The translations under genes and the position numbers were made by a program. A DNA stretch of 54,003 nt from Candidatus Hydrogenedentota bacterium. Lineage in GTDB: Bacteria > Hydrogenedentota > Hydrogenedentia > Hydrogenedentales > SLHB01. The notes below the pieces were generated by a model. The model ran no database searches and was not told the origin of the DNA. It worked only from the letters and a program-made list of their open reading frames with translations. Position 1 is the stretch's first letter; each line of letters begins with the position of its first letter. Location of the stretch: positions 1 through 54,003 of the forward strand of contig JADLGB010000173.1 in the NCBI GenBank assembly GCA_020849535.1. Direction: 5' to 3'. Of this stretch, positions 16,741 to 25,026 are shown one piece after another.

Positions 16741-16938
16741 TCAAGCGTTTGGGCTTGCTGGATTCTTCGCAGAAGAATCCTGAGACGGGGGGCGCACCAC
16801 CCGGATTTTCCAGATGGGACCGTCGTTGCGCATGCACCCGACCCACCCATCTTCCAGGAGTTGGCGGAGCCGCACCTCTCCTTCCGCCTCTTTCCTGAAC
16901 CAGAGCGTCATTTCCTGGATGCTTCGTTCACCCGTCAT
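16741..16938 (-). CDS. Small hypothetical protein with a strong ribosome site
   Basis: 65 aa on the minus strand, convergent with larA. AGGAG lies 8 bases before the ATG at 16938, an excellent match. The sequence is amphipathic and charged (MTGERSIQEMTLWFRKEAEG, LRQLLEDGWVGCMRNDGPIW), with no membrane segment or signal peptide. No family recognised. The good ribosome site and normal composition favour a real gene over a chance ORF. Confidence 0.55.
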   Translation of the reverse strand: MTGERSIQEMTLWFRKEAEGEVRLRQLLEDGWVGCMRNDGPIWKIRVVRPPSQDSSAKNPASPNA

Positions 16939-17099
16939 ACACCGATCTCCTGAGAGGCCGCGGCAAGCAGTCTCGATCGCTCGGCACCACGTAAACAGAA
17001 ACCGTGATTCACGCCCTCAGGGTAGATCAACGTAAAGGCGGAAGCTGAAGCGATGCAGGGAGCGAACTTCGGCTACCCCAAGGAAAGATTAAATTGGGG

Positions 17100-17142
17100 G
17101 GCACGGCCAGACAAAGCCTAAGGTGAGACTGCTGGCCGTGCC
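17100..17142. other. 11-bp inverted repeat in an intergenic region
   Basis: GGCACGGCCAG (17100-17110) pairs perfectly with CTGGCCGTGCC (17132-17142) around a 21-base loop. It lies in a 425-base stretch (16939-17363) without a convincing gene. The right part of that stretch (about 17245-17363) is clearly more AT-rich than its surroundings and contains the palindrome GATACGTATC near 17290. No U-tract follows the stem, so a terminator is unproven. Confidence 0.45.
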
Positions 17143-17363
17143 ATGCTCGGAGGATGTTCCCTTGGGTGAGGAACCGTCCCGAGGATTGGGTACAAGATAG
17201 CCAGCAACTTGCGCGCCAAATCCTGCAGATCAAGAGGCATATGTCACAAGCCATTATAAATAAAGGAAGTACAAGGTATTAGTCCATACAGATACGTATC
17301 ATGAAGGTAAACTGAGAACGATAGTCTGTAACAAACCGATACGTCATGTAACCAAATTTTACG

Positions 17364-19211
17364 TTACGGTTCCGTCGTCTCGCGGATATCGTACTCGGCC
17401 ATCTTGCGGTAGACCGTGGGCCGGCTCACCCCAAGAAGCTTGGCCGCCTGCGTGATGTTGCCGCCTGCTTTTTCGAGCACCTCGAGGATGTGCTTTCGCT
17501 CCACTTCGGCAAGCGAACGCTCTTCCTCGCTCACGAGGTTGGCCAGAATGGCTTTCGGAAGCCGGAGGTCGCGTACTTGAATACCACCATCTGTAGTTAA
17601 ATAGCATGCTCGCTCTATGCAGTTCCTGAACTCGCGCACGTTGCCTGGCCAATGCCACGCCGCGAGGGCCTGAAGCGCGTCCGGGTGAATGATGCGCTCC
17701 GGTTCACCGCGCCCCGCCTGGGACAGGCGGATGAAGTGCTGGGCGAGGATCGGGATATCTTCGGGCCGTTCCCGCAATGGCGGCAACTCGATGACAAACC
17801 CGTTGATTCGGTGGTAGAGGTCGGCCCTGAAGCGGCCTTCTTGCACGGCCGCGGGGATGTCCTTGTTCGTTGCGGCAATCACGCGCACATCGACCGAAAT
17901 CTCGCGATTGCCGCCGACCCGGTAGAAGGTGCCGTTCTCAATGGCACGGAGGATGCGCGCTTGATTCTCGAGGCTGAGATCGCCGATCTCGTCGAGAAAG
18001 AGAGTGCCGCCCTGGGCCTCTTCCATTCGGCCGATCTTGCGTCCCAGGGCCCCTGTGAAGGCTCCTTTCTCGTATCCAAAAAACTCACTTTCCATGAGAT
18101 CGGGCGGGATGGCGGCGCAATTGACCGCCACGAACGGCTTCGAAGCGCGGTCCGAAGCTTCGTGCAGAAGACGCGCGGCCAATTCCTTGCCGGTTCCGGT
18201 TTCGCCCATGATCAGGACCGACATGCCGGAGCGCGCCGCCTCGCGCAATTGGGCATGAGCCTTGCGCATCGCAGGACTCTCTCCCACAAGAGCGCCGGTC
18301 TCCGTCGCACCGGCGCGCAGCCGCTCATTTTCGATCCGAAGGGATTCCACCTGCTCGATCATGTGAAAGAATGGCGCAAGCTGATAGGCGGCGGCACAAA
18401 GGAATTGAATGGTGTTGTCATCGCTGTTCACGACGCGCGCCAGCGCGCACATCGCGAAGACGCCGACCTTTTCTTGGCCGGCCGTCATCGGAAAAGCCAC
18501 GGCGACATAGGCCGACACCGGACCCTCCAGACGCTGCTGGAGCATCTGTTGTCCCTCGAACGAACGCCGGATCAAGTCCAGTGACGGCGCGAGTTCCGCT
18601 GGCAGGGCCGCTTCTCCTTCGCGCTGATAGACCGTGAATTCAGCGTCTTTTCGGGCCCGGGCGAAACACAGGGACCGCGTCGCGATACGTGGTTCGAGTT
18701 CTCGCTGCACGACATCGAGAAGCCCCGCGATGGAGGCCACGTTACTGACGTTCCTGCAAAGCCGGAAAAGGTCGACATAATCTTCGATCGTGGAAAGCCC
18801 TTGGATCGGCGGCGGCGTGGCGAAGCGAGGGGTATGCGGGCCATCCGCCCGGGACAGGCCCAAGGTATCGCCATCACCCTTGCCTGACGTTTGGGGTTCC
18901 GGTTCCGTCGATGCCAGGCTGACTACGAAGACGGTTCCCCCAACGGCGACTTCATCACCGGGACGCAACGTGGCCTCACGCACCGGTTCACCGTTGACCA
19001 AGGTGAGGTTGCTGCTCCCCAGGTCGCGCAGGCGTATATCGCCCTTGTCCAGATATACGGCGCAATGCTGGCGCGAAATGAGCGGATCGGCTATGGTGAC
19101 ATCGCAGCCGCGTCCGCGCCCAAAGACGAGCGAACGCTCCTGGATGGGCCAGGACGACCCCCGAATCGCTCCCAACCGTGCCGTAATCCAGTACAAGGGC
19201 ACCCTCCCCAT
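17364..19211 (-). CDS. Sigma54-dependent activator with FHA and GAF-like sensor domains
   Basis: 615 aa. N-terminal FHA domain (about 5-100) with the phosphothreonine-binding signature FGRGRGCDVTIADPLISRQH and LVNGEPV; a GAF-like domain (about 145-300); a sigma54 AAA+ domain (about 325-550) with GETGTGKE, GTLFLDEIGD and an intact GAFTGA; and a Fis-type helix-turn-helix (NITQAAKLLGVSRPTVYRKM). Such proteins switch on sigma54 promoters in response to a phosphorylated partner bound by the FHA domain, as in myxobacterial and planctomycete regulators. No kinase is adjacent. There is no good ribosome site before the ATG at 19211, so the start is provisional. The gene is divergent from the yceD-rpmF operon. 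Confidence 0.92.
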   Translation of the reverse strand: MGRVPLYWITARLGAIRGSSWPIQERSLVFGRGRGCDVTIADPLISRQHCAVYLDKGDIRLRDLGSSNLTLVNGEPVREATLRPGDEVAVGGTVFVVSLASTEPEPQTSGKGDGDTLGLSRADGPHTPRFATPPPIQGLSTIEDYVDLFRLCRNVSNVASIAGLLDVVQRELEPRIATRSLCFARARKDAEFTVYQREGEAALPAELAPSLDLIRRSFEGQQMLQQRLEGPVSAYVAVAFPMTAGQEKVGVFAMCALARVVNSDDNTIQFLCAAAYQLAPFFHMIEQVESLRIENERLRAGATETGALVGESPAMRKAHAQLREAARSGMSVLIMGETGTGKELAARLLHEASDRASKPFVAVNCAAIPPDLMESEFFGYEKGAFTGALGRKIGRMEEAQGGTLFLDEIGDLSLENQARILRAIENGTFYRVGGNREISVDVRVIAATNKDIPAAVQEGRFRADLYHRINGFVIELPPLRERPEDIPILAQHFIRLSQAGRGEPERIIHPDALQALAAWHWPGNVREFRNCIERACYLTTDGGIQVRDLRLPKAILANLVSEEERSLAEVERKHILEVLEKAGGNITQAAKLLGVSRPTVYRKMAEYDIRETTEP

Positions 19212-19300
19212 TTACGCGCACACACGCTTCGCAACCCAATTGCGCTTTTCTATCCTATAATACATCTCGATCGCCTCTAAGTCTATGAATCCGGCGGTGT

Positions 19301-19330
19301 TTGACTTGGAGCACCCCCTTTTGCTAGTCT
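19301..19330 (+). promoter_or_regulatory. Putative promoter of the yceD-rpmF-plsX operon
   Basis: TTGACT (19301-19306) and TAGTCT (19325-19330) are 18 bases apart, ending 34 bases before the GTG at 19365. A TATAAT also occurs at 19255-19260 but lacks a matching -35 box. Confidence 0.5.
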
Positions 19331-19364
19331 ACGCGGCAACCCTGTATGCGGAGGTCCTCCCGAG

Positions 19365-19952
19365 GTGAGTGCTTTGCAGGTTCCGCTCTCCGCTGTCTCC
19401 GGCGGGGCGTTGCCTATCGATCTGGAGACTGCCGGGCAGAGCCTTCAACCCGAAGGGGTGTCGGGACTGCCGATTGGCCCTGTGCGCATCAGGGGAACGC
19501 TGACCGGCGACGGGGTGCAGTTTGTGTTCACCGGACACGTCGCGGGTTCCTTTACGGGGACCTGCGCACGGTGTCTCGGACCTGCGGAGATGCCTTTCGA
19601 CGTTGAGGCCATATGGGTGTTTTCGCAGGGTCCCCTCCCCCACCCCTTGGAAGATTGGGAGGAGGAGGAAGTGGAGGACGAGGAAGCTGACAGCGGCGTC
19701 ACACGGATTCCCCTTGACGGCAATTTCATTGACCTGGCCTTGGCCGCTTGGGAAGAGATCGCGTTGGCGATGCCCCTAAAGTTTTTGTGCAAAGAGACTT
19801 GCGCCGGCTTGTGCCCGGAATGCGGCGCGAATCTGAATGATACCCGTTGCGGCTGTGCCGCCGGGACAAATGAAACGACTTTTGCCAACAAGGGATTGAA
19901 AGCGTTGGGAGATCTGTTCCCCGACCTGAAACCCGACCGTTCGGAGGATTGA
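19365..19952 (+). CDS. yceD: DUF177 / YceD family protein
   Basis: 195 aa from a GTG at 19365. DUF177 proteins are almost always encoded just before rpmF and are linked to 23S rRNA or ribosome maturation. The family pattern is present: GSFTGTCARCLGPAEMPF in the middle, an acidic stretch (EDWEEEEVEDEEADSG), and a C-terminal metal-binding set C-x3-C-x3-C-x2-C followed by CGC (KETCAGLCPECGANL). Its stop (TGA at 19950) lies 2 bases before the rpmF start, with the rpmF ribosome site inside its last codons, so translation is probably coupled. Confidence 0.9.
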   Translation: MSALQVPLSAVSGGALPIDLETAGQSLQPEGVSGLPIGPVRIRGTLTGDGVQFVFTGHVAGSFTGTCARCLGPAEMPFDVEAIWVFSQGPLPHPLEDWEEEEVEDEEADSGVTRIPLDGNFIDLALAAWEEIALAMPLKFLCKETCAGLCPECGANLNDTRCGCAAGTNETTFANKGLKALGDLFPDLKPDRSED

Positions 19953-19954
19953 CC

Positions 19955-20137
19955 GTGCCGGTACCAAAGAGACGAACCGGGAAGACCCGGAAGAACACGC
20001 GCCGTTCCCACCATGCGCTCAGCAAACGCATCTTCTCGGATTGTCCGAGTTGCGGAGAGCGCATCATGCCGCACCGGGTGTGCCCCAAATGTGGGCACTA
20101 CAAGGATCGCCTCGTCGTAAGCACCGAAGGCAGCTAA
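19955..20137 (+). CDS. rpmF: 50S ribosomal protein L32
   Basis: 60 aa from a GTG at 19955, with GGAGG (19942-19946) 8 bases upstream. It begins MPVPKRRTGKTRKNTRRSHH, the standard L32 start, and has the two zinc-binding pairs CPSCGE and CPKCG, so this is the zinc-containing form. It sits between yceD and plsX as in most bacteria. A TTG two codons earlier is less likely because mature L32 normally starts at this V-P-K-R-R position. Confidence 0.96.
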   Translation: MPVPKRRTGKTRKNTRRSHHALSKRIFSDCPSCGERIMPHRVCPKCGHYKDRLVVSTEGS

Positions 20138-20165
20138 ACCCAGTCCGGGTTGGCGGGAGCCTGCC

Positions 20166-21218
20166 ATGCGAATCGCCGTAGATGCCATGGGGTCCGACAA
20201 TGCGCCTCTGCCGGAAGTCAGGGGCGCCTTGAAGGCGGAGGTGTCGAGTGACGTCGAGATTATCCTCGTCGGCGATGAGCCGCGCCTGAAGAGCGCCCTC
20301 GGAACCACCACCGCCCGCCACAAAGTTTCGATCGTGCATGCTTCGGAGGTCATTACCATGGATGACGTTCCGATGCTCGCGGTGCGCAAGAAGAAGGACG
20401 CATCGCTGCTGGTGGCCATGCGCATGGTGAAGCAGGGCGTCGCGGACGCGGTCGTGAGCGCGGGCAACACGGGCGCGGTAATGGTCGCTTCGAGAACCAT
20501 ACTGCGCCCCATACAGGGTGTTGCGCGGTCCGCCATCTGTCAGCTTCTTCCCACCATGAAGGGTACCTGTCTCGTACTCGATCTCGGAGCCAACGTCGAT
20601 TGCAGCGCCCGGCACCTCTGCGACTTCGCGGAGATGGGAGTCGTGTATTCGCGCGAAGTCCTGGGCAAAGACAATCCACGTGTTGGACTGCTCAACATCG
20701 GCGAGGAACAAGCCAAAGGCAATGACCTGGCGAAGACCGTGCACCGCAACCTGCGCGCGGCTCCTCATGTAAACTTCATTGGCAATGTCGAACCCAAAGC
20801 CCTGTACGCCGGCGCCGCGGACGTAGTCGTGTGCGACGGGTTTGTGGGCAACGTCGTGTTGAAGACCAGTGAGGGCGCGGGCGCGCTCATTCGCCACCTT
20901 CTCGCCAAGGAACTACGCTCCAGTTGGATCAGCACGCTGGGCGCCATCCTGAGCCGCGGCGCTTACAAGCGCCTGAAGCGCACCGTCGATCCCAATGAAT
21001 ATGGGGGCGCCCCGCTGCTCGGCATCAATGGCGTGGTCATCATCATGCACGGCGCCTGCTCGCACGTCGGCGTTGCCAACGCCATCGAGATGGCCTGTCT
21101 GGCGGTCAAGCATGAAATCAACAAGCATATCGAGGAAGGCATCTCCGAGTTGCGCGACACGGTCGCCCACCTCGACGGAAGCCTGTCTCCGCTGGGACGC
21201 CGGGCTAACAATGCCTGA
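20166..21218 (+). CDS. plsX: Phosphate acyltransferase PlsX
   Basis: 350 aa, full length. PlsX converts acyl-ACP to acyl-phosphate, feeding PlsY in phospholipid synthesis; it is a peripheral membrane enzyme. Family signatures: IAVDAMGSDNAP at the start, VVSAGNTGAVMVAS, LLNIGEEQAKGND and VVCDGFVGNVVLK. The gene follows rpmF by 28 bases with a GGGAG ribosome site. In many bacteria fabH, fabD, fabG and acpP come next; here only fabG follows, after a 99-base gap. Confidence 0.96.
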   Translation: MRIAVDAMGSDNAPLPEVRGALKAEVSSDVEIILVGDEPRLKSALGTTTARHKVSIVHASEVITMDDVPMLAVRKKKDASLLVAMRMVKQGVADAVVSAGNTGAVMVASRTILRPIQGVARSAICQLLPTMKGTCLVLDLGANVDCSARHLCDFAEMGVVYSREVLGKDNPRVGLLNIGEEQAKGNDLAKTVHRNLRAAPHVNFIGNVEPKALYAGAADVVVCDGFVGNVVLKTSEGAGALIRHLLAKELRSSWISTLGAILSRGAYKRLKRTVDPNEYGGAPLLGINGVVIIMHGACSHVGVANAIEMACLAVKHEINKHIEEGISELRDTVAHLDGSLSPLGRRANNA

Positions 21219-21317
21219 GCCTCACTGGCACGGGAATACCTGAGAATCGCAAGGCGCGGGACGTGCCATTCCCAACTCGGCGGACAACAACAACCGCAAT
21301 CATGGAAAGGGACTACC

Positions 21318-22064
21318 TTGAGCGAGTTTTCTGACAAGACGGTGTTGATCACGGGTGGAACGCGTGGCATCGGCCGCGCTTGCGCGGCCGCATTCGCGCG
21401 CGAAGGGGCGCGGGTCGCCATCTGCGGCAGGACCGCCGCCACCGCCCAAGCCGCCGCGGAGGAGATCGCCGCGGAGACCGGTGGAAAGGTCGTCGGCTTC
21501 GAGACCGACATCGCGAGCAGCCCCGCCGTGGATGCGCTGGTCAAGAGTGTTACCGAAACGCTCGGACCTATCTACGTGCTTGTCAACAATGCGGGCATCA
21601 CGCGCGACGGGTTGCTCATGCGCATGAAACCCGAGGACTGGAGCGCCGTCATCGACACCAACCTGACGGGCGCCTTCAACTGCTGCCGCGCCGTGAGCCG
21701 CGACATGCTCAAGCAGAAAACCGGCCGTATCATCAATATCTCGTCCATCATCGGTATCCGCGGCCAGGGTGGCCAAACCAACTACGCCGCCGCGAAGGCG
21801 GGTCTCATCGGTTTCTCGAAAGCGCTCGCGCAGGAACTGGCGTCCCGCAACATCACGGTCAACGTGGTGGCCCCGGGATACATCGACACGGACATGACTG
21901 CCGTGCTCAGCGAAGAATTGCGCGCCGGGCTTCTGGAACGCATCCCGATGCGCAGACAAGGCACCGGTGAAGACATCGCCGCGGCCGTGAAGTTCCTGGC
22001 GGGAGCCGACGCCTCGTATATCACGGGCGCGGTGCTGCAAGTGGACGGCGGCTTGGCGATGTAG
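21318..22064 (+). CDS. fabG: 3-oxoacyl-[ACP] reductase FabG
   Basis: 248 aa. Reduces beta-ketoacyl-ACP with NADPH in fatty-acid elongation. Classical short-chain dehydrogenase: TGGTRGIGRA for cofactor binding, NNAGIT, the catalytic Ser in NISSIIG, Tyr and Lys in YAAAKAG, and the FabG-typical ending ITGAVLQVDGGLAM. The start is a TTG at 21318 after GGAAAGGGA. Position behind plsX favours the housekeeping FabG role over another SDR reaction. The repeat copy at 22088-22270 lies directly downstream, where acpP and fabF would often be found. Confidence 0.93.
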   Translation: MSEFSDKTVLITGGTRGIGRACAAAFAREGARVAICGRTAATAQAAAEEIAAETGGKVVGFETDIASSPAVDALVKSVTETLGPIYVLVNNAGITRDGLLMRMKPEDWSAVIDTNLTGAFNCCRAVSRDMLKQKTGRIINISSIIGIRGQGGQTNYAAAKAGLIGFSKALAQELASRNITVNVVAPGYIDTDMTAVLSEELRAGLLERIPMRRQGTGEDIAAAVKFLAGADASYITGAVLQVDGGLAM

Positions 22065-22087
22065 GTACGCCTGTAGCGTTGGGGTGT

Positions 22088-22270
22088 AACATCCCCCTCG
22101 GCCCTGCGGGCCTGCCCCCTTCCAAAGGGGGACCGTGTACGCGTGCCCTGCGGGCCGCGCATTCTTCGCACGAATAGCCCGCGTGTTGCCCTCAAGTTTT
22201 TCCGTTATCTACAGACATAGTGTTGCAGGGATCCCCCTTTGAAGGGGGATCAAGGGGGATGTTCTTCTCT
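22088..22270 (-). repeat. Dispersed ~180 bp intergenic repeat, copy 2 (inverted relative to copy 1)
   Basis: Starts AACATCCCCCT and ends AGGGGGATGTTCTTCTCTT. Read on the minus strand it matches 4134-4311 along its length: the same inverted ends, the same pair of CCCCCTT-NN-AAGGGGG hairpins (a perfect 10-bp stem at 22230-22251), and the same interior TGCGCGGCCCGCAGGGCACG block. It fills the gap between fabG and the convergent last gene of the peptide cluster. Confidence 0.8.
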
Positions 22271-22304
22271 TCGTCTTTGTCCCGAAGCGCGAATGCGCGT
22301 TCCC

Positions 22305-24230
22305 TCAGAGATCCGCGGTGGACATTCCGTAGATGTGCACGCCGTGGTAGGCGTCGTGAACGAAGAGGGCTTCGCGCAAAGTCCCTTCCCGCCGAAACCC
22401 GACTCCCTCGAGAAACCCCTGAAGTCCTTTCTCATACTCGGCGGCGGGAACCGTGAGCCGCCGGATCGACTGTTGCCCCCCGGCCTCTTTCAATATCGTG
22501 CGAAATCCCTTTCGCACATCGTCCGCCGCGTAATCGGCCTCTTCATGCATGTAGACCCATGCTTGCGCGGCGCCCGGCTCGCGTTCGGGACGCAACTTGA
22601 TCAGCCCGAATGAAGTGCCGTTCTTCTTGACGAGAATCATCTCCTGGTCAATTGTGCTCGGATGCAGTGCGTCCATTTCCCGGTCGTACTTCGTGGTGAT
22701 CAGGATGCCTTTCTCGTTGAAGAGAAAGTACGACGCCGTATTCCAGTTCTCCCAGTTCATGAGCATTTCGGCATCGCGTTCTTCAATCGGACGCATCCCG
22801 ATGGTCATGCGAAACGCCGCGCGCATCAGGGTGAATAAGGAAGGCTTGGCAGTACGGGTCAGCGTGCTGTACACGCGCGTGAAATTGACCCCTTCAGAGG
22901 AGAGCAGGTTGAACGCGGACACGGCCGACGCCATCCATGCGCGCTGGGCCTCGCACCAGGGTTCGTGCGGCTTCCGGTGCGAGCCGCTCAGTGCGTAGTG
23001 CACGGCAGTGTTGCCGCCGCCACAGAGGTTGCGCGCCCAACACCGGCGGCACACGCCGGTCGTCAAGGAGCCAACCTCATCAAATCGGCCGCGCTTGGTC
23101 TCGTCCAATGCACCGTCCGCCAGGGTGCCGAGGCGGAATTCATCAATCCCGAGCAGGCGCCAAGAGGGATAGATGCCGCCGCCGGCATCGACCGCCAGTT
23201 CGTTCATGCCCGCAGGGTCGGAACGCCGCAACGGCGAACCGTCATAGATGCGGTAGAACAAGGACGCGATTGGGTCCAGCCGAAAATAGCGATGCGCGAG
23301 CAGGCGGTTGGCATAATACACGGCGGTCTCGCGCAGGGCGGCGAGCATCTCTTCGGGCTGCAGGCCCGGGTTCGCCACGTAGGAACCATCAAAGTCCAAT
23401 TCGATGGCCGCGAAACCAGCCTTATCAAGTTCCTGAACGACGCCCCCAAACCGCGGATGATTCGGCCGGACGACAATGCGCCCGGTCACTCCGGGAGCGT
23501 CTGGATGCAGTACCTTCACCAGCTTCGCGAGCGAATCCGCACCCGGCCTGGCAAGTCCGCGAACGTACGCAAGAATGTCCGCATTCTCCGCGAATTCGAG
23601 CCGCGCGCCCACGGTATGTCCCTGAAGCGCGTCCGGGACTTTGTCCAATGCCAGATTCGCAACGTGCACGCTCACGGTGAGTTTCTTACCCGCGAGGCGG
23701 CCGCAGCGCAGCGCGTGAGCGCCGAGCGCCGCAATGAGTTCCGGATTGGCGACGGCCTCGTCTTCCAGGAATTCGAGGGTCAATTCCCGCTGTTCGCCCG
23801 AGCGCCCGAGCAACAGGTCGATGGCATCGCGCCCGATGTCCTTCGCAGAACTGGAGACCACTGCCGCGCCCTGTCCAAACCAGCCCTTCTTCTTGACAGA
23901 GACCTCGCCCTGTTCGCGGGGAAGCTGCACGGTCAGGCGCTTCACGCCGCGCTCCGGCTGCGTCTCCTTCTGCAGGTCTTCCTTCTTCTTCGCAGGCAGG
24001 ATGGCACGGGTGGCACGCAACCACTCCAACTCGCCAAGGACCTCCTCCAGTTCCTTGACACTGTGTTTGGCGCCCAACTCATGATAGATGCGGTTGACCG
24101 AAGCGTGGGGATAGTGGCCAAGGACGTCCCACGAGATCTCGTCGCATTCGAAGCAGAAGCACGTTTCCGGATCGATCGCGAAGCGGCGGCCGTTTTCCAC
24201 GAAGCGATGCAGAGACTCGCGTGCCATCAA
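22305..24230 (-). CDS. Degenerate radical-SAM/SPASM peptide-maturase-like protein fused to a GNAT domain
   Basis: 641 aa. Residues ~8-78 (RFVENGRRFAIDPETCFCFE to LRATRAIL) resemble the PqqD/RRE-like front of SCIFF- and QhpD-type peptide maturases. Residues ~95-345 keep the outline of a radical-SAM barrel, but the expected C-x3-C-x2-C is missing: the slot reads KRLTVQLPREQGEV with no cysteine. The SPASM-like region (~340-430) keeps ELAVDAGGGIYPS and C394-x2-C397-x5-C403-GGG plus Cys426, yet two usual ligands have become Gly and Ser. Residues ~475-641 are a GNAT fold ending GFRREGTLREALFVHDAYHG. It is the last gene of the peptide cluster and overlaps the permease gene by 4 bases. Likely a binding or scaffold protein rather than a radical enzyme (inference). 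Confidence 0.7.
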   Translation of the reverse strand: MMARESLHRFVENGRRFAIDPETCFCFECDEISWDVLGHYPHASVNRIYHELGAKHSVKELEEVLGELEWLRATRAILPAKKKEDLQKETQPERGVKRLTVQLPREQGEVSVKKKGWFGQGAAVVSSSAKDIGRDAIDLLLGRSGEQRELTLEFLEDEAVANPELIAALGAHALRCGRLAGKKLTVSVHVANLALDKVPDALQGHTVGARLEFAENADILAYVRGLARPGADSLAKLVKVLHPDAPGVTGRIVVRPNHPRFGGVVQELDKAGFAAIELDFDGSYVANPGLQPEEMLAALRETAVYYANRLLAHRYFRLDPIASLFYRIYDGSPLRRSDPAGMNELAVDAGGGIYPSWRLLGIDEFRLGTLADGALDETKRGRFDEVGSLTTGVCRRCWARNLCGGGNTAVHYALSGSHRKPHEPWCEAQRAWMASAVSAFNLLSSEGVNFTRVYSTLTRTAKPSLFTLMRAAFRMTIGMRPIEERDAEMLMNWENWNTASYFLFNEKGILITTKYDREMDALHPSTIDQEMILVKKNGTSFGLIKLRPEREPGAAQAWVYMHEEADYAADDVRKGFRTILKEAGGQQSIRRLTVPAAEYEKGLQGFLEGVGFRREGTLREALFVHDAYHGVHIYGMSTADL

Positions 24231-25024
24231 TACGCTCCCAGGGTGCCTTTGTCGCGGCTCCAGTTCTCCATGTACTTGAAGCAGGCCACACCCAGCGTGG
24301 TCCAGAGCGCGACGTTAATTAGCAGGAAAAGAAACGAAGGATGGGAAAACACTCCCAGGCCCAACCCCTTGATGAGCACCAGTTTCAGACAGATCGACGC
24401 ATCCGTGATCGGCACAACATGCGCCGCGCCCAGTATCACGGCCGGAAGTTTGTACCAGTCAGGGTTTGCGGCAAACGCGACCGCGACCATGCCCATGCGG
24501 ATCAGCAGGGTGGCTTGACCGATCTGCTTGAAGACGAGTGTCAATCCGCCCACCATGAATCCGAATCCGATCAGGTTCAGGTAGGTCAGGAGGAGAATCA
24601 CAAATGTTGGGAAGGGATCCGCATGGAGGTCGCTGTTCAATGTCGCGGAGACAAAAACGAGCAGGATCGTCCATGTCGGGATACTGATGAGCGAACTGAC
24701 GAAGGATCTCGCCAGAAAGTTCGTGATCAAGCCGTGGGGACTCATGTAGACCTGCTCGAGTTCGCCCGTGCGCGCCATGCCTTGAAGTCCCTGGCTGAAC
24801 ATGCCGACGATTCCAAATGCGAATATGCCGACGACGAATCCGAGCACTTTCTCGGTCTGGTCGGTGGCCCAATGCGCGTCCACGGTGCCGGACCGAAAAC
24901 CGAAAATGAGCCCGATAAGCATGCCGTACCCGACAATCATGCCCATCAATGTCGCGAACCAATAACGGCGCATGATGATAAACGAACGGACCAGCTCCGC
25001 TTTCATCACGAGGAAGAATCCCAT
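24227..25024 (-). CDS. ABC-2 type transporter permease
   Basis: 265 aa with about six membrane segments, among them YWFATLMGMIVGYGMLIGLI, VVGIFAFGIVGMFSQGLQGM and a C-terminal FLFLLINVALWTTLGVACF. Length and layout fit ABC-2 permeases of the kind used for drug or peptide export. It starts 2 bases after the ATPase stop and overlaps the following 641-aa gene by 4 bases. In context it should export the peptide product or give self-protection (inference). Confidence 0.85.
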   Translation of the reverse strand: MGFFLVMKAELVRSFIIMRRYWFATLMGMIVGYGMLIGLIFGFRSGTVDAHWATDQTEKVLGFVVGIFAFGIVGMFSQGLQGMARTGELEQVYMSPHGLITNFLARSFVSSLISIPTWTILLVFVSATLNSDLHADPFPTFVILLLTYLNLIGFGFMVGGLTLVFKQIGQATLLIRMGMVAVAFAANPDWYKLPAVILGAAHVVPITDASICLKLVLIKGLGLGVFSHPSFLFLLINVALWTTLGVACFKYMENWSRDKGTLGAY

Positions 25025-25026
25025 AC

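Noticed and set aside
17027..17254. 75-aa open frame on the minus strand
   Set aside because: No ribosome site, odd Cys/Trp/Arg-rich composition, crosses the inverted repeat at 17100-17142.
21227..21273. Riboswitch-like pseudoknot between plsX and fabG
   Set aside because: Two 6-bp complementary pairs in pseudoknot order could occur by chance, and no known riboswitch consensus is present; noted only within a finding.
22965..24518. 517-aa open frame on the plus strand
   Set aside because: Antisense to the 641-aa pseudo-radical-SAM gene, which has clear domains and operon coupling.
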